A DNA stretch of 30,477 nt from an uncultured Ruminococcus sp. (GCA_900541505.1 UQKK01000038.1:1-30477), one strand, 5' to 3'. Positions 7,169 through 14,850 are shown, counted from the first letter of the stretch. Numbers and translations: made by a program. Notes: generated by a model from the letters alone, not told the origin.

Positions 7169-7948
7169 CTATATCAGCCCGTAATATTTCAAAGCCTCCG
7201 CCACTCCGTCCTCATCCACAGACGCGGTCACATAATCGGCACATGCTTTTACTGTGTCGTCTGCATTTCCCATCGCCACGCCAACCTGCGCGTATGCAAG
7301 CATACTGATATCGTTTTCTCCGTCGCCGAACGCCATAGTCTCCTCCCTTTTGATTCCATAGCGCTCAAGCAGCTTCTCCATTCCCTGTCTCTTGCCGCCC
7401 TCTCCGGCAATGATATCGTAAGCGGCATCGTTCCATTTTGTCACTTTACAGGAGACTGCCTTCTTGGCAATCTGCGCAATCTCCTCATCAGTGGCATATA
7501 CACAATACTGATAGACATTTCCGCCCTCATACACTCCCACATCCGGCACCGGGCTGGAAATCTCTTTCTGCCGCCGCTTTAACAGGTCATTGACAAAATT
7601 CACATAAATCCGGTCCTTTTCCACCACAGTCACCGGAATTTCTTTTCTCTCGAATATCTCCACCATGGCACGGACTCCCTCCGGACAGATGGGCGCATCG
7701 TAAATCGTATTCTGTTCCCAGTCAAGGCAGAGCTGTCCATTGATAACGACATATCCATCGAAAGCAATATCTTTTACCGGAAGTTCCCTCAGTTCCAAAG
7801 TGTGCCTCCCCGTCGCCACAATGACCCGGATTCCTCGTTTCTGAAGTTCCTTTAAAGCCTTCCTCGTACTCTGCGGCACATCCCCCATTTTGTGGGAAAT
7901 CAAGGTTCCGTCCACATCAAAAAATACCGCTTTTATCTTACCGTCCAT
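7169..7948 (-). CDS. Cof-type HAD-IIB family hydrolase
   Basis: This 259-residue phosphatase belongs to the Cof/HAD-IIB group acting on small phosphorylated metabolites such as sugar phosphates or flavin/pyridoxal phosphates. Motif I is DVDGT (D11, D13), motif II lies in VIVATGRH (about 44-51), and motif IV is GDGENDISML (208-217). The cap domain in between is of the C2B type. The ATG at 7948 follows GGAGGTG by 7 nt, inside the end of yccF, and only one base separates it from the yccF stop, so translation is probably coupled. The substrate cannot be predicted. Confidence 0.9.
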   Translation of the reverse strand: MDGKIKAVFFDVDGTLISHKMGDVPQSTRKALKELQKRGIRVIVATGRHTLELRELPVKDIAFDGYVVINGQLCLDWEQNTIYDAPICPEGVRAMVEIFERKEIPVTVVEKDRIYVNFVNDLLKRRQKEISSPVPDVGVYEGGNVYQYCVYATDEEIAQIAKKAVSCKVTKWNDAAYDIIAGEGGKRQGMEKLLERYGIKREETMAFGDGENDISMLAYAQVGVAMGNADDTVKACADYVTASVDEDGVAEALKYYGLI

Positions 7949-7949
7949 C

Positions 7950-8309
7950 TCAACGCACCTCCGCCCCAAAGGGCATGAGCGCCAGCTTTGCCAGTTTAAA
8001 CTGCTGCAAGCCGAACGGAATCCCAATCACAGTCACACATAACAGCACACCCCATAAGGCGTGTTCCAGCGCCAGCACCAGCCCTGACACAATCAGCCAG
8101 ATAAGATTCAAGAGAAATGAACCTGCCCCGCCGCCGTACACCACCTCTTTCCCAAAGGGGAAGAAACTTAGCGAAGCAATCTTAAAGCACTGCAGTCCCA
8201 CCGGTATCCCCACAATCGTGATACACCACAGACATCCGGCGAGGCACCAGCTCAGACCGCTCAAAAAGCCGCCGCATATGAACCATAACACATTACCTAA
8301 ACATCCCAT
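7950..8309 (-). CDS. yccF: YccF domain-containing membrane protein
   Basis: This 119-residue protein contains two copies of the YccF motif: ITIVGIPVGLQCFKIASLSFFPFGKEV and VTVIGIPFGLQQFKLAKLALMPFGAEV. Each copy is preceded by a hydrophobic helix (LWFICGGFLSGLSWCLAGCLWC and LLNLIWLIVSGLVLALEHALWGVLLC). YccF proteins are inner-membrane proteins of unknown function. The start follows AAAGGAG by 6 nt. It leads a three-gene minus unit (yccF, HAD phosphatase, DUF1275) behind the promoter at 8368-8396. Confidence 0.9.
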   Translation of the reverse strand: MGCLGNVLWFICGGFLSGLSWCLAGCLWCITIVGIPVGLQCFKIASLSFFPFGKEVVYGGGAGSFLLNLIWLIVSGLVLALEHALWGVLLCVTVIGIPFGLQQFKLAKLALMPFGAEVR

Positions 8310-8367
8310 AATCTGCTCCTTTATATATGGACCTCCTGCAACAATGGTTCCAAATCATTTCTTTCCT

Positions 8368-8396
8368 ATTCTAACACAAGAAAGGCACAAGCTCAA
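8368..8396 (-). promoter_or_regulatory. Promoter of the yccF-HAD-DUF1275 unit
   Basis: On the minus strand TTGAGC (8396-8391), a 17-nt spacer and TAGAAT (8373-8368) lie about 60 nt before the yccF start. The matches are four of six and five of six to consensus. Confidence 0.5.
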
Positions 8397-8485
8397 TAAA
8401 GCGCCTGTACCATTTTATTTCTTGCATGTGGCATCTTATTCTCTGCTGCAATATACCCTGCCCCCTTCCCCCTTCCGGGGCATAA

Positions 8486-8520
8486 TAAAAACCTGCGCGA
8501 ATCCTCTCAAATCCGGCAGG
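8486..8520 (-). terminator. Terminator of the small HTH gene
   Basis: CCTGC (8520-8516, minus) pairs with GCAGG (8496-8492), followed on the minus strand by TTTTT. It comes four nt after the stop codon of the HTH gene. The stem is short with a 19-nt loop, so termination may be moderate. Confidence 0.45.
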
Positions 8521-8523
8521 CTT

Positions 8524-8745
8524 CTATTTCCTTATATACATTATCAGTTCTCCAATTTCACATTCAAAGTAGCTGCATAGCTTACATATCAGATTTGCAT
8601 CCAATCTTTGAAATTCATTTCTGCAATATCTGTTAAAATTTGCTCTTGGTATATCCAACTCACGACAAATGGTATTCTTACTGATACCCTTTTCTCTTAG
8701 CAACTCTTCAATGCGCAGTTCCAAATGCCCGTAATCGTAATCCAT
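8524..8745 (-). CDS. Small XRE/Cro-type helix-turn-helix regulator (73 aa)
   Basis: This 73-residue protein is almost only a DNA-binding domain: RIEELLREKGISKNTICRELDIPRANFNRYCRNEFQRLDANLICKLCSYFECEIGELI. This is the Cro/C1-like fold with the recognition helix around PRANFNRYCR, as in YozG-type HTH_26 proteins. The ATG at 8745 is preferred because GGAG lies 8 nt upstream; the GTG at 8754 is too close to it. It is divergent from a small membrane protein and the shared gap is packed with palindromes, so autoregulation and control of that neighbour are likely (inference). Confidence 0.8.
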   Translation of the reverse strand: MDYDYGHLELRIEELLREKGISKNTICRELDIPRANFNRYCRNEFQRLDANLICKLCSYFECEIGELIMYIRK

Positions 8746-8757
8746 TCTCCTCACTCC

Positions 8758-8822
8758 CTACATAAAGTATATTTGATAAATCTTTATGTAGTAATTCACT
8801 ATATAGTAAGGTACTATATAGT
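8758..8822. promoter_or_regulatory. Operator array between the HTH gene and the small membrane protein
   Basis: A perfect 10-bp inverted repeat CTACATAAAG / CTTTATGTAG (8758-8767 and 8782-8791) is followed by two identical palindromes ACTATATAGT (8798-8807 and 8813-8822) spaced 15 nt start to start. The density of symmetric sites in a 110-nt divergent gap points to repressor binding, most likely by the adjacent HTH protein. The palindromes contain TATAGT on both strands, which could serve as -10 elements, but I find no convincing -35. Confidence 0.6.
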
Positions 8823-8855
8823 TATCCCTTATTAACCAGGAAAGAGGCGATATAT

Positions 8856-9170
8856 GTGAAACAAAAAATGTTATTATTGACTATTATTATCTTTCTTTTT
8901 ATAAATATCACTTATTATATTCAACTACCAGACTATTATGTTATAAATAGTGTGTCCTTCAGCAACGAGAATACACGGGACACTGAAATCAAAGTAGTTA
9001 TTTATAAATATTGGAATATTGACGAAACTATAAAGGCAATTGAAGAAGAACACAATAGAATAAACGGAACCCCCACAACTCTGGAAATCCATCTCTACTT
9101 TTCCAAATGGCATATTACTCATAAAGCAAAACCTTTTAAAATCATTATTTTCAAATATGACAGGAAATAG
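8856..9170 (+). CDS. Small membrane-anchored or secreted protein of unknown function (104 aa)
   Basis: I do not recognise this protein. It begins with a Lys-flanked hydrophobic segment (KQKMLLLTIIIFLFINITYYI, about 2-22) that would be a membrane anchor or signal peptide without a lipobox. A mixed, Tyr/Ile-rich outer domain of about 80 residues follows (VIYKYWNIDETIKAIEEEHNRING, then IHLYFSKWHITHK). The GTG at 8856 follows AGAGG by 8 nt; an ATG four codons later is the alternative. The DNA is clearly more AT-rich than its neighbours, suggesting recent acquisition. It is divergent from the small HTH repressor, and its stop codon lies inside a strong terminator stem. Confidence 0.6.
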   Translation: MKQKMLLLTIIIFLFINITYYIQLPDYYVINSVSFSNENTRDTEIKVVIYKYWNIDETIKAIEEEHNRINGTPTTLEIHLYFSKWHITHKAKPFKIIIFKYDRK

Positions 9171-9195
9171 CGGGCAGTTTTCCTCTGCCCGCTAT
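9167..9195 (+). terminator. Strong hairpin at the end of the small membrane protein gene
   Basis: ATAGCGGGCAG (9167-9177) and CTGCCCGCTAT (9185-9195) form a perfect 11-bp stem with a 7-nt loop. The stop codon TAG is inside the 5' arm. The U-tract downstream is poor (CATTTC). Confidence 0.65.
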
Positions 9196-9249
9196 CATTT
9201 CTATACTGTGTACAAGTCAAGCCTTTTTTACTGCTTCTTCTGCTTTCTG

Positions 9250-9675
9250 TTAGTTTAATCTTCCGTCTCCGCCCATAAGTGCTGTCATTTCCTCTATTCT
9301 GTCTAATGGAAACGGCGGAGAGCATAAGGGCTTCATGGCAATCGACATCAGTTTCATCGGATTGTCATCTGCCGCCACCCGATTTGAACTCAATGCCCCA
9401 CACCGCTTGCATCGGTGTATAATTGCCCACTCTCCATTCTTTCTGACCCACACTGCAACTGGTTCCATAATGCTTCCGCAGTCCGCCGCTCTGTCTCCGG
9501 GCTCGTTGTCTACATGCATGCTGCACAGACAATTCGGACAATGGTTGCGGTGGTCACTGCCTGCCCCCGCCGGAACGACCAGGCGCCCGCAATTTTTACA
9601 AACAAAACTTTCTGTACACGGATGTTTTTTATAGTAGCCTTTTTCATACATTCTTTTTTTATTTTCCCGATTCAT
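9250..9675 (-). CDS. RNHCP domain-containing zinc protein
   Basis: This 141-residue protein carries the RNHCP signature literally (R43-P47), preceded by FVCKNCG (C26, C29) and followed by CLCSMHVDNEPGDRAADCGSIM. A second CxxC knuckle lies at HRCKRCG (C89, C92). The domain is expected to bind zinc; its function is unknown, although a nucleic-acid role is often supposed. The start follows GAGAGG by 8 nt. The C-terminal 25 residues (MKPLCSPPFPLDRIEEMTALMGG) are typical of family members. It stands alone between the AT-rich module and the short minus-strand transcript. Confidence 0.9.
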   Translation of the reverse strand: MNRENKKRMYEKGYYKKHPCTESFVCKNCGRLVVPAGAGSDHRNHCPNCLCSMHVDNEPGDRAADCGSIMEPVAVWVRKNGEWAIIHRCKRCGALSSNRVAADDNPMKLMSIAMKPLCSPPFPLDRIEEMTALMGGDGRLN

Positions 9676-9733
9676 GGTTTTACCTCTCTCATGTTCTATA
9701 AATTTCTATTACATTCATCAGGACAATAAAAAA

Positions 9734-9758
9734 GATAACCCTATCTTGGAGAGTTATC
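9734..9758 (-). terminator. Rho-independent terminator of the short minus-strand unit
   Basis: On the minus strand GATAACTCT (9758-9750) pairs with AGGGTTATC (9742-9734), with one G-U wobble and a 7-nt loop, followed directly by TTTTTTATT. The wobble and the U-tract fix the orientation as minus. It ends the transcript predicted from the promoter at 9982-10010. Confidence 0.7.
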
Positions 9759-9788
9759 CTGTTGCTGTCATTGCACGATTGTAAAATG

Positions 9789-9918
9789 TCAAAACATCCC
9801 TGCTGTGACAAATATTTTCAGATACGCTAAATAAACCATCTCATAAAGAGGCAGTCTGCACAACCATACGCAAATTAAATACAACAAAAAAACTATCCAT
9901 TTTCATGAATATCATCAT
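9789..9918 (-). pseudogene. Frameshifted small hydrophobic peptide gene (toxin-like)
   Basis: This is too short for ordinary gene finding. From ATG 9918 (or 9906) the frame reads MKMDSF and then meets a run of seven T on the minus strand (A7 at 9886-9892). As written, it ends after about 25 codons. With six T, the frame continues as a 38-residue peptide from 9906: a polar start, then LLYLICVWLC, LPLYEMVYLAY and the end KIFVTAGMF, stopping at 9789. This is very hydrophobic with one likely membrane helix, like type I toxin peptides. Upstream, ATG 9950 with a strong GGGAGGTGG site encodes only MSAIRK before two stops, possibly a leader ORF. Own promoter and terminator flank it. Whether it is phase-variable, dead or an assembly error is open. 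Confidence 0.45.
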
Positions 9919-9981
9919 TTATTGCCCTATTATTTACGTATAGCCGACATCAAGCCACCTCCCTTTTCGTTCTTTTTATTT

Positions 9982-10010
9982 AAAATAGCACAAATAAATC
10001 TGTCTGTAAA
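9982..10010 (-). promoter_or_regulatory. Promoter of the short minus-strand transcript
   Basis: On the minus strand TTTACA (10010-10005), a 17-nt spacer and TATTTT (9987-9982) direct transcription toward the hydrophobic-peptide region. With the terminator at 9734-9758 this predicts an RNA of about 245 nt. The rest of the 9676-10059 stretch holds nothing else that I can identify. Confidence 0.5.
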
Positions 10011-10059
10011 TCCTTTTTGCTGCTTTTTATAGCAGACTTTCATATCCCTAATCGTAGGT

Positions 10060-10332
10060 TTATCTGTGCACATAGACTAATTCTGTTATCCCGTTGTACG
10101 CCCGTGTCCTACAAAGCTTTAATGGAATTTCTTTCTTCCCGTCCCCAAAAAGGCGGATACCTTTCCCTAAAAGAGTGGGGATGACCGAGATATCATATTC
10201 ATCGATGACATCCTCATTTATCAACTGCTGGATGAGATTTGCTCCGCCGCAAATCCAGATATCTTTTCCGGTACCTCTTTGCATTTTCCCATCCTCTCCT
10301 TTTGAGCTCTGCCTCCTCAGGCACGGGAAGTT
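10060..10332 (-). pseudogene. 3' remnant of a RibD C-terminal / dihydrofolate reductase-family gene
   Basis: The frame preserves the C-terminal part of a YyaP/YwjB-type RibD_C/DHFR-like protein: GKDIWICGGANLIQQLI, then DEYDISVIPTLLGKGIRLFG and a short end. Family members are about 170-180 residues; here at most 91 codons remain, with an in-frame TGA at 10335-10333 just upstream and no N-terminal half in any frame. The ATG at 10284 could still give a 74-residue product because AAGGAG lies 11 nt before it, but this lacks the substrate-binding N-terminal part. A 10-bp direct repeat (GGGAAGTTTC at 10325-10334 and 10343-10352) marks the break. The remaining bases up to leuS (10353-10499) show no gene. 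Confidence 0.7.
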
Positions 10333-10499
10333 TCACGCTCATGGGAAGTTTCGCACTCTGCAAAAGAGAGGAATTGACATACCTAACATACGCCCATGAA
10401 AATAACGCCGATAATGTCTCCACTACCTGCGCTATTTCTCTTTTGTGTCTTATCTTTCTTTTCGCAAGGACGAACCTCTATAAAATGCTTACACACCCT

Positions 10500-12932
10500 T
10501 TATTTCATGACGATATTGACAATCTTCTTCGGCACATAAATCTCTTTGATGACATTTCCGGTCAGTTTATCGGCGATTGCCTCTTTTCCTGCCGCCAGCG
10601 CCTCTTCTTTTGTCGCCTCGGCGGAGATGCTGATGACTGCTTTTGTCTTTCCGTTAATCTGTACCGGAATCTCAATCTCATCATCTTTCATGGCAGCTTC
10701 ATCGTAGGTCGGCCATCCTGCTCTGAAGACAGTCGTGTCGTGCCCTAATTTCTCCCACATTTCTTCCGCCAAATGAGGCGCGAACGGGGAGAGCAGAACC
10801 GCGATGGTCTCCAGTGTCTCTTTGTCCACTCCGCCCTCTTTCTTGGCAATCTCAATAAACTTGTTGTTGTACTCCATAAATCCGGAGATAACCGTATTCA
10901 GGCTGAAACTTTCCAGTCTGCCGGTGATGTCCGCCACCATTTTGTGACGCTGCTTCACCATCTCTTTTGTCGCCTGTACATTGTTCTCCAGACTGTCCAT
11001 GAGCAGATTCCACAGACGTTTTAAGAAACGGTTCACGCCGTCAATTCCTCTGTCATCCCACTCTGCGTCCAACTCCGGCGGACCTACGAACAGTTCGTAC
11101 ATACGCAGGGAATCGCAACCGTAATCGCGCACCAAATCATCCGGAGAAACTACATTTCCTTTTGATTTGCTCATCTTGATACCGTTCTTTCCGGTTATCA
11201 TTCCCTGGTTGAACAATTTCTGGAACGGCTCATCAAAATCAATCACACCGATATCGCACAGGAACTTTGTGTAGAACCGGGAGTACAGAAGATGAAGTAC
11301 CGCGTGCTCTACACCGCCGATATACATATCTACCGGGAGCATCTCGTCCGCTTTTTCTCTGGATACCAGCTCCTTGTCATTGTGATTGTCCACGTAGCGC
11401 AGGAAATACCAGGAGGAGCCTGCCCACTGGGGCATAGTGTTTGTCTCTCTCTTGGCAGGTTTTCCGCAGACCGGACACTTGCAGTTTACCCACTCCTCAA
11501 TGGCAGCCAGCGGTGACTCTCCTGTTCCGGTGGGCTCGTAGGAATCTACCTCCGGCAGTGTCAGCGGAAGCTCTTCCTCCGGCACAGGCACACATCCGCA
11601 GTCCGGACAGTGTACAATCGGAATCGGTTCTCCCCAGTAACGCTGACGGGAGAATACCCAGTCACGGAGTTTATAGTTTACGGTTGCCTTACCGATTCCT
11701 CTCTTTTCAATAATGTGGGGAGCTTCCTTTTTCAGGACAGCGGACTCCATGCCGTTCCACTCGCCGGAGTTAATCATGGTTCCGGCTGCCTCGGTGTAGG
11801 CTTCCGTCATATTTTCAATCTCTTTTCCGTCCTTGGCAATGACCTGGATAATCGGAATATCAAATTTCTTCGCAAATTCAAAGTCACGGTCATCGTGGGC
11901 AGGTACACACATGATTGCCCCGGTACCATAATCTGCCAGAACATAGTCGGACAGCCAGATTGGTGTCTTCGCCCCGTTTAACGGATTGATGGCATAGCTT
12001 CCCGTAAATACGCCCGTCTTTTCCTTATCCTGCATACGGTCTACATTGGACTTCATGGAAGCATCGTAGATGTATTTCTCCACCGCCTCTTTTGTCTCCG
12101 GTGTAGCAAGGGATGACGCCAGCTCATGCTCCGGCGCCAGCACCATGAAGGTTGCCCCATAGAGGGTATCCGGTCTTGTGGTGTACACCGTAATCTTTTC
12201 GTCTCTTCCGTCCACCGGGAAATCGACCTCCGCGCCGTAGGATTTTCCAATCCAGTCGGTCTGCATCTTCTTGACCTTCTCCGGCCAGTCCAGCTTATCC
12301 AAATCATTTAAGAGACGCTCCGCGTATTTGGTGATGCGCAGCATCCACTGGCGCAAGTTTTTCTTTGTCACTTCCGCGCCGCAGCGTTCGCATTTTCCGT
12401 TTACCACTTCCTCGTTCGCGAGACCCGTCTTACAGGACGGACACCAGTTGATGGGGAACTCTTTTTCATAAGCCAGACCTTCCTTGAACATCTTTACGAA
12501 AATCCACTGTGTCCACTTATAGAATCCGGGGTCTGTGGTGTTGACCTCCATATCCCAGTCATAGAGCGCCGCAATCTGGTTAATCTGCTCTTTAATGTGG
12601 CTTACATTGTCCGCTGTGGATTTCGCCGGGTGCACGCCCATCTTAATGGCATAGTTCTCCGCCGGGAGACCGAACGCATCCCATCCCATGGGGTGTACAA
12701 TATAGTATCCCTGCTGCAGTTTGTAACGGCTCCACACGTCGGAGATAACATATCCTCTCCAGTGCCCTACATGCAGCCCGTTTCCTGACGGATACGGGAA
12801 CATATCCAGACAGTAGTATTTCTGCTTTTTATTTCCGCTCTCATCCACCTTCGGATTGACCGGATTCTCCTGCCATTTTTCACGCCATTTCTTCTCTACG
12901 GCTTTGTGGTTGTAGACAATTTTCTGTGCCAT
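10500..12932 (-). CDS. leuS: Leucyl-tRNA synthetase
   Basis: This 810-residue class Ia aminoacyl-tRNA synthetase charges tRNA-Leu in the cytoplasm. The HIGH-type motif is HVGH (54-57, in PYPSGNGLHVGHWRGY) and the KMSKS motif is intact (NGIKMSKSKGN, in the last third). The CP1 editing domain lies between them (TTRPDTLYGATFMVLAPEH; GTGAIMCVPAHDDRDFEFA with the conserved editing Asp). Zinc knuckles include CPSCKTG..CERCG and CPDCG..CPVCG. Length fits the bacterial enzyme. The ATG at 12932 gives MAQKIVYNHKAVEKKW; GGAGG lies 11 nt and AGGAAG 4 nt upstream. Expression is controlled by the Leu-specific T-box leader at 13062-13350. Confidence 0.97.
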   Translation of the reverse strand: MAQKIVYNHKAVEKKWREKWQENPVNPKVDESGNKKQKYYCLDMFPYPSGNGLHVGHWRGYVISDVWSRYKLQQGYYIVHPMGWDAFGLPAENYAIKMGVHPAKSTADNVSHIKEQINQIAALYDWDMEVNTTDPGFYKWTQWIFVKMFKEGLAYEKEFPINWCPSCKTGLANEEVVNGKCERCGAEVTKKNLRQWMLRITKYAERLLNDLDKLDWPEKVKKMQTDWIGKSYGAEVDFPVDGRDEKITVYTTRPDTLYGATFMVLAPEHELASSLATPETKEAVEKYIYDASMKSNVDRMQDKEKTGVFTGSYAINPLNGAKTPIWLSDYVLADYGTGAIMCVPAHDDRDFEFAKKFDIPIIQVIAKDGKEIENMTEAYTEAAGTMINSGEWNGMESAVLKKEAPHIIEKRGIGKATVNYKLRDWVFSRQRYWGEPIPIVHCPDCGCVPVPEEELPLTLPEVDSYEPTGTGESPLAAIEEWVNCKCPVCGKPAKRETNTMPQWAGSSWYFLRYVDNHNDKELVSREKADEMLPVDMYIGGVEHAVLHLLYSRFYTKFLCDIGVIDFDEPFQKLFNQGMITGKNGIKMSKSKGNVVSPDDLVRDYGCDSLRMYELFVGPPELDAEWDDRGIDGVNRFLKRLWNLLMDSLENNVQATKEMVKQRHKMVADITGRLESFSLNTVISGFMEYNNKFIEIAKKEGGVDKETLETIAVLLSPFAPHLAEEMWEKLGHDTTVFRAGWPTYDEAAMKDDEIEIPVQINGKTKAVISISAEATKEEALAAGKEAIADKLTGNVIKEIYVPKKIVNIVMK

Positions 12933-12981
12933 GTCTCTTCCTACCTCCAATTGATATTATCCTTTTCACACTGGTACGCTT

Positions 12982-13054
12982 TTCGTTCCGCGCAGAGCAA
13001 ATGTCCCCGAACATTTTGCGCTTTGCGGAGTGTTCTTCTTTAATGCGGAACGAA
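12982..13054. repeat. 73-nt nested palindrome between the T-box and leuS
   Basis: TTCGTTCCGC (12982-12991) pairs perfectly with GCGGAACGAA (13045-13054), and inside GCAAATGT (12997-13004) pairs with ACATTTTGC (13011-13019) with one bulge. It lies after the T-box terminator and before the leuS ribosome site, so it is part of the leuS mRNA leader in the read-through transcript. It is not part of any standard T-box element. It could be an inserted palindromic repeat or an mRNA processing or stability element. Confidence 0.55.
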
Positions 13055-13061
13055 GTTTCCT

Positions 13062-13350
13062 ACTTAAGAAAAGCCTTTTCATCTCTGTCAAGAGACGAAA
13101 AGGCTTCTGTTCCGTGGTACCACTCTTATTCATTTACCGCGCTCACGTTTTATCCTGTGACGGGCAAATGCACTCATTCCTTCTGTAACGGGAAGTCCCG
13201 CCCCTGCCTAAGTCTCTGACAGATGACTGTCTTCTCTTTCAGCAGGAGAACTCCGGGGCGAGTTGGGAGAGGTCCGTCTCCTGCCTTCCACCAGCCGGCA
13301 GGTCTCTGAAAAACTTCACGCTCTTACTATTCCCCATCTAAGTCTCTTAC
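13062..13350 (-). promoter_or_regulatory. T-box riboswitch (tRNA-Leu specific) controlling leuS
   Basis: The minus strand carries the T-box sequence AGAGTGGTACCACGGAA (around 13127-13111), whose UGGU bulge matches an ACCA tRNA end, as expected for tRNA-Leu. A terminator follows: AAGCCTTTTC pairs with GAAAAGGCTT (arms 13106-13097 and 13080-13071), then TTTTCTTAAG. In stem I, GGGG pairs with CCCC flanking an AATAGTAA (AGUA E-loop) strand and a loop reading AACTCG. This places a CTC leucine codon as specifier at 13262-13260. The distal loop region GGTGGAAGG is also recognisable. Uncharged tRNA-Leu should stabilise the antiterminator and allow leuS transcription. Confidence 0.9.
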
Positions 13351-13362
13351 ATATACCTACTC

Positions 13363-13391
13363 ATTATAAGTAGTATGTTAAAATAAGTCAA
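13363..13391 (-). promoter_or_regulatory. Promoter of the T-box-leuS unit
   Basis: On the minus strand TTGACT (13391-13386), a 17-nt spacer and perfect TATAAT (13368-13363) precede the T-box leader. The match to the vegetative consensus is nearly complete. Confidence 0.8.
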
Positions 13392-13427
13392 GCAGTTTTC
13401 TATGATTCCGCCTGTTTTCCCCGGCGT

Positions 13428-14837
13428 TTATTTCCCTTTTAATCTGGTAAAGTAGTCCCGTGACTCTTTCACCACCACACCGCTCAGCGCCAGCAGGGCG
13501 ATAAGATTCGGGAACGCCATCAGCGCGTTGAAGATATCCGCGATGGTCCACACTGCCGCCACAGTCATATATGGTCCGATGAAAACTGCCAGAATGTACA
13601 GCCAGCGGTAGGTCTTCACCGCCTTCTTATTTCGGTTGAACAGATACTCAATGCAGCGCTCTCCGTAATAATTCCATCCCAGTATGGTCGTAAACGCGAA
13701 GAATACGAGACACAGCATGAGACAGAAGGAAGCCACTGAATCCGGGAACGGCAGACATTTTTCAAACGCCGCCATGGTAATCCCCACACCTTCCAGCTTC
13801 GGGTCCATCCAGGTACCTGCAATCACGATGGAGATTCCCGTCATCGTACAGATGATGATGGTGTCGATAAAAGTTCCGGTCATGGATACCAGCCCCTGGC
13901 GCGCAGGCTCCTTCGTGACCGCCGCAGCCGCCGCGATAGGCGCGCTTCCCAGACCGGACTCGTTGGAGAAGATTCCCCTCGCGATACCTTTCTGCATCGC
14001 CACAACCATACTTCCTGCCATACCGCCTGCCAGGGCGCTGCCTGTAAATGCCGATTTCACAATCGATACAATTGCCCCCGGCACGAGGCTTATATTCGTA
14101 ATAATAATGATAAGTCCGAGAAGCACATATAAAACCGCCATAAACGGAACGACAATCTCGGATACTTTCGCAATCCTCTTAATTCCTCCGATAACGACCA
14201 GCCCCACGCACAGGGTTAAAATCAGACAGGTGATGACTATCGCCCAGGAATAGCTCCTGCCGAAAAGTTCCACCGCATACGCGGTCTTCGGGTCAAAGAA
14301 ATCCTTCACCGCAGAGGCGATGCTGTTCACCTGAGTAAAGGTTCCGATGCCGAAAAGTCCTACGCCTGCCCCAAAAAACGCAAAGATAACAGCAAGCCAT
14401 TTCCATTTCTTTCCCATTCCGTTCTCTATATAGTAGAACGGTCCGCCAAGTACATGCCCTTCTTCATCTATGGTACGGTACTTAATAGCCAGAAGTCCTT
14501 CCGCATATTTTGTCGCCATTCCGAAAAACGCGGCAACTACCATCCAGAACAGCGCTCCCGGTCCTCCCGCCGCGATTGCCGTGGCAACTCCGGTGATATT
14601 TCCGGTTCCGATGGTTGCGGACAGCGCTGTACAAAGCGCACCAAAACTGGTCACTTCCCCGTGTCCATCTTCTTCATTTTTCACCATGAATTTCAGGGCT
14701 TTTCCCAGATGTCTGACCTGCAGAAGCCCCAGCCGGACTGTAAGATAGAATCCTGTCGCCAGGATTAAGACGATTAACGGCAGACCCCAAATCTTGTCGT
14801 CAATCCACATGATGATGTCATTGATTTGTGCTAACAT
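13428..14837 (-). CDS. Alanine/glycine:cation symporter, AgcS family
   Basis: This 469-residue polytopic membrane protein imports alanine or glycine with Na+ or H+. AGCS-family motifs are visible: TLSATIGTGNITGVATAIAAGGPGALFWM (actual text ALSATIGTGNITGVA), KYAEGLLAIKYR, GGPFYYIENGMGKKW, and GIARGIFSNESGLGSAPIAAAAA. Length fits the family (450-500). The ATG at 14837 follows GGAGGAG by 7 nt. A glycine riboswitch lies directly upstream and its 3' end touches the ribosome site, so glycine is the likely physiological signal and perhaps the main substrate (inference). Confidence 0.93.
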   Translation of the reverse strand: MLAQINDIIMWIDDKIWGLPLIVLILATGFYLTVRLGLLQVRHLGKALKFMVKNEEDGHGEVTSFGALCTALSATIGTGNITGVATAIAAGGPGALFWMVVAAFFGMATKYAEGLLAIKYRTIDEEGHVLGGPFYYIENGMGKKWKWLAVIFAFFGAGVGLFGIGTFTQVNSIASAVKDFFDPKTAYAVELFGRSYSWAIVITCLILTLCVGLVVIGGIKRIAKVSEIVVPFMAVLYVLLGLIIIITNISLVPGAIVSIVKSAFTGSALAGGMAGSMVVAMQKGIARGIFSNESGLGSAPIAAAAAVTKEPARQGLVSMTGTFIDTIIICTMTGISIVIAGTWMDPKLEGVGITMAAFEKCLPFPDSVASFCLMLCLVFFAFTTILGWNYYGERCIEYLFNRNKKAVKTYRWLYILAVFIGPYMTVAAVWTIADIFNALMAFPNLIALLALSGVVVKESRDYFTRLKGK

Positions 14838-14850
14838 TTCTTTACTCCTC

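Noticed and set aside
8758..8822. Repeated palindromes considered as a CRISPR array
   Set aside because: Only two 10-bp copies with a 5-nt gap; no repeat-spacer periodicity and no cas genes.
10214..10423. 69-codon frame next to the RibD/DHFR remnant, considered as its missing N-terminal half
   Set aside because: The translation has none of the family's N-terminal motifs and no ribosome site.
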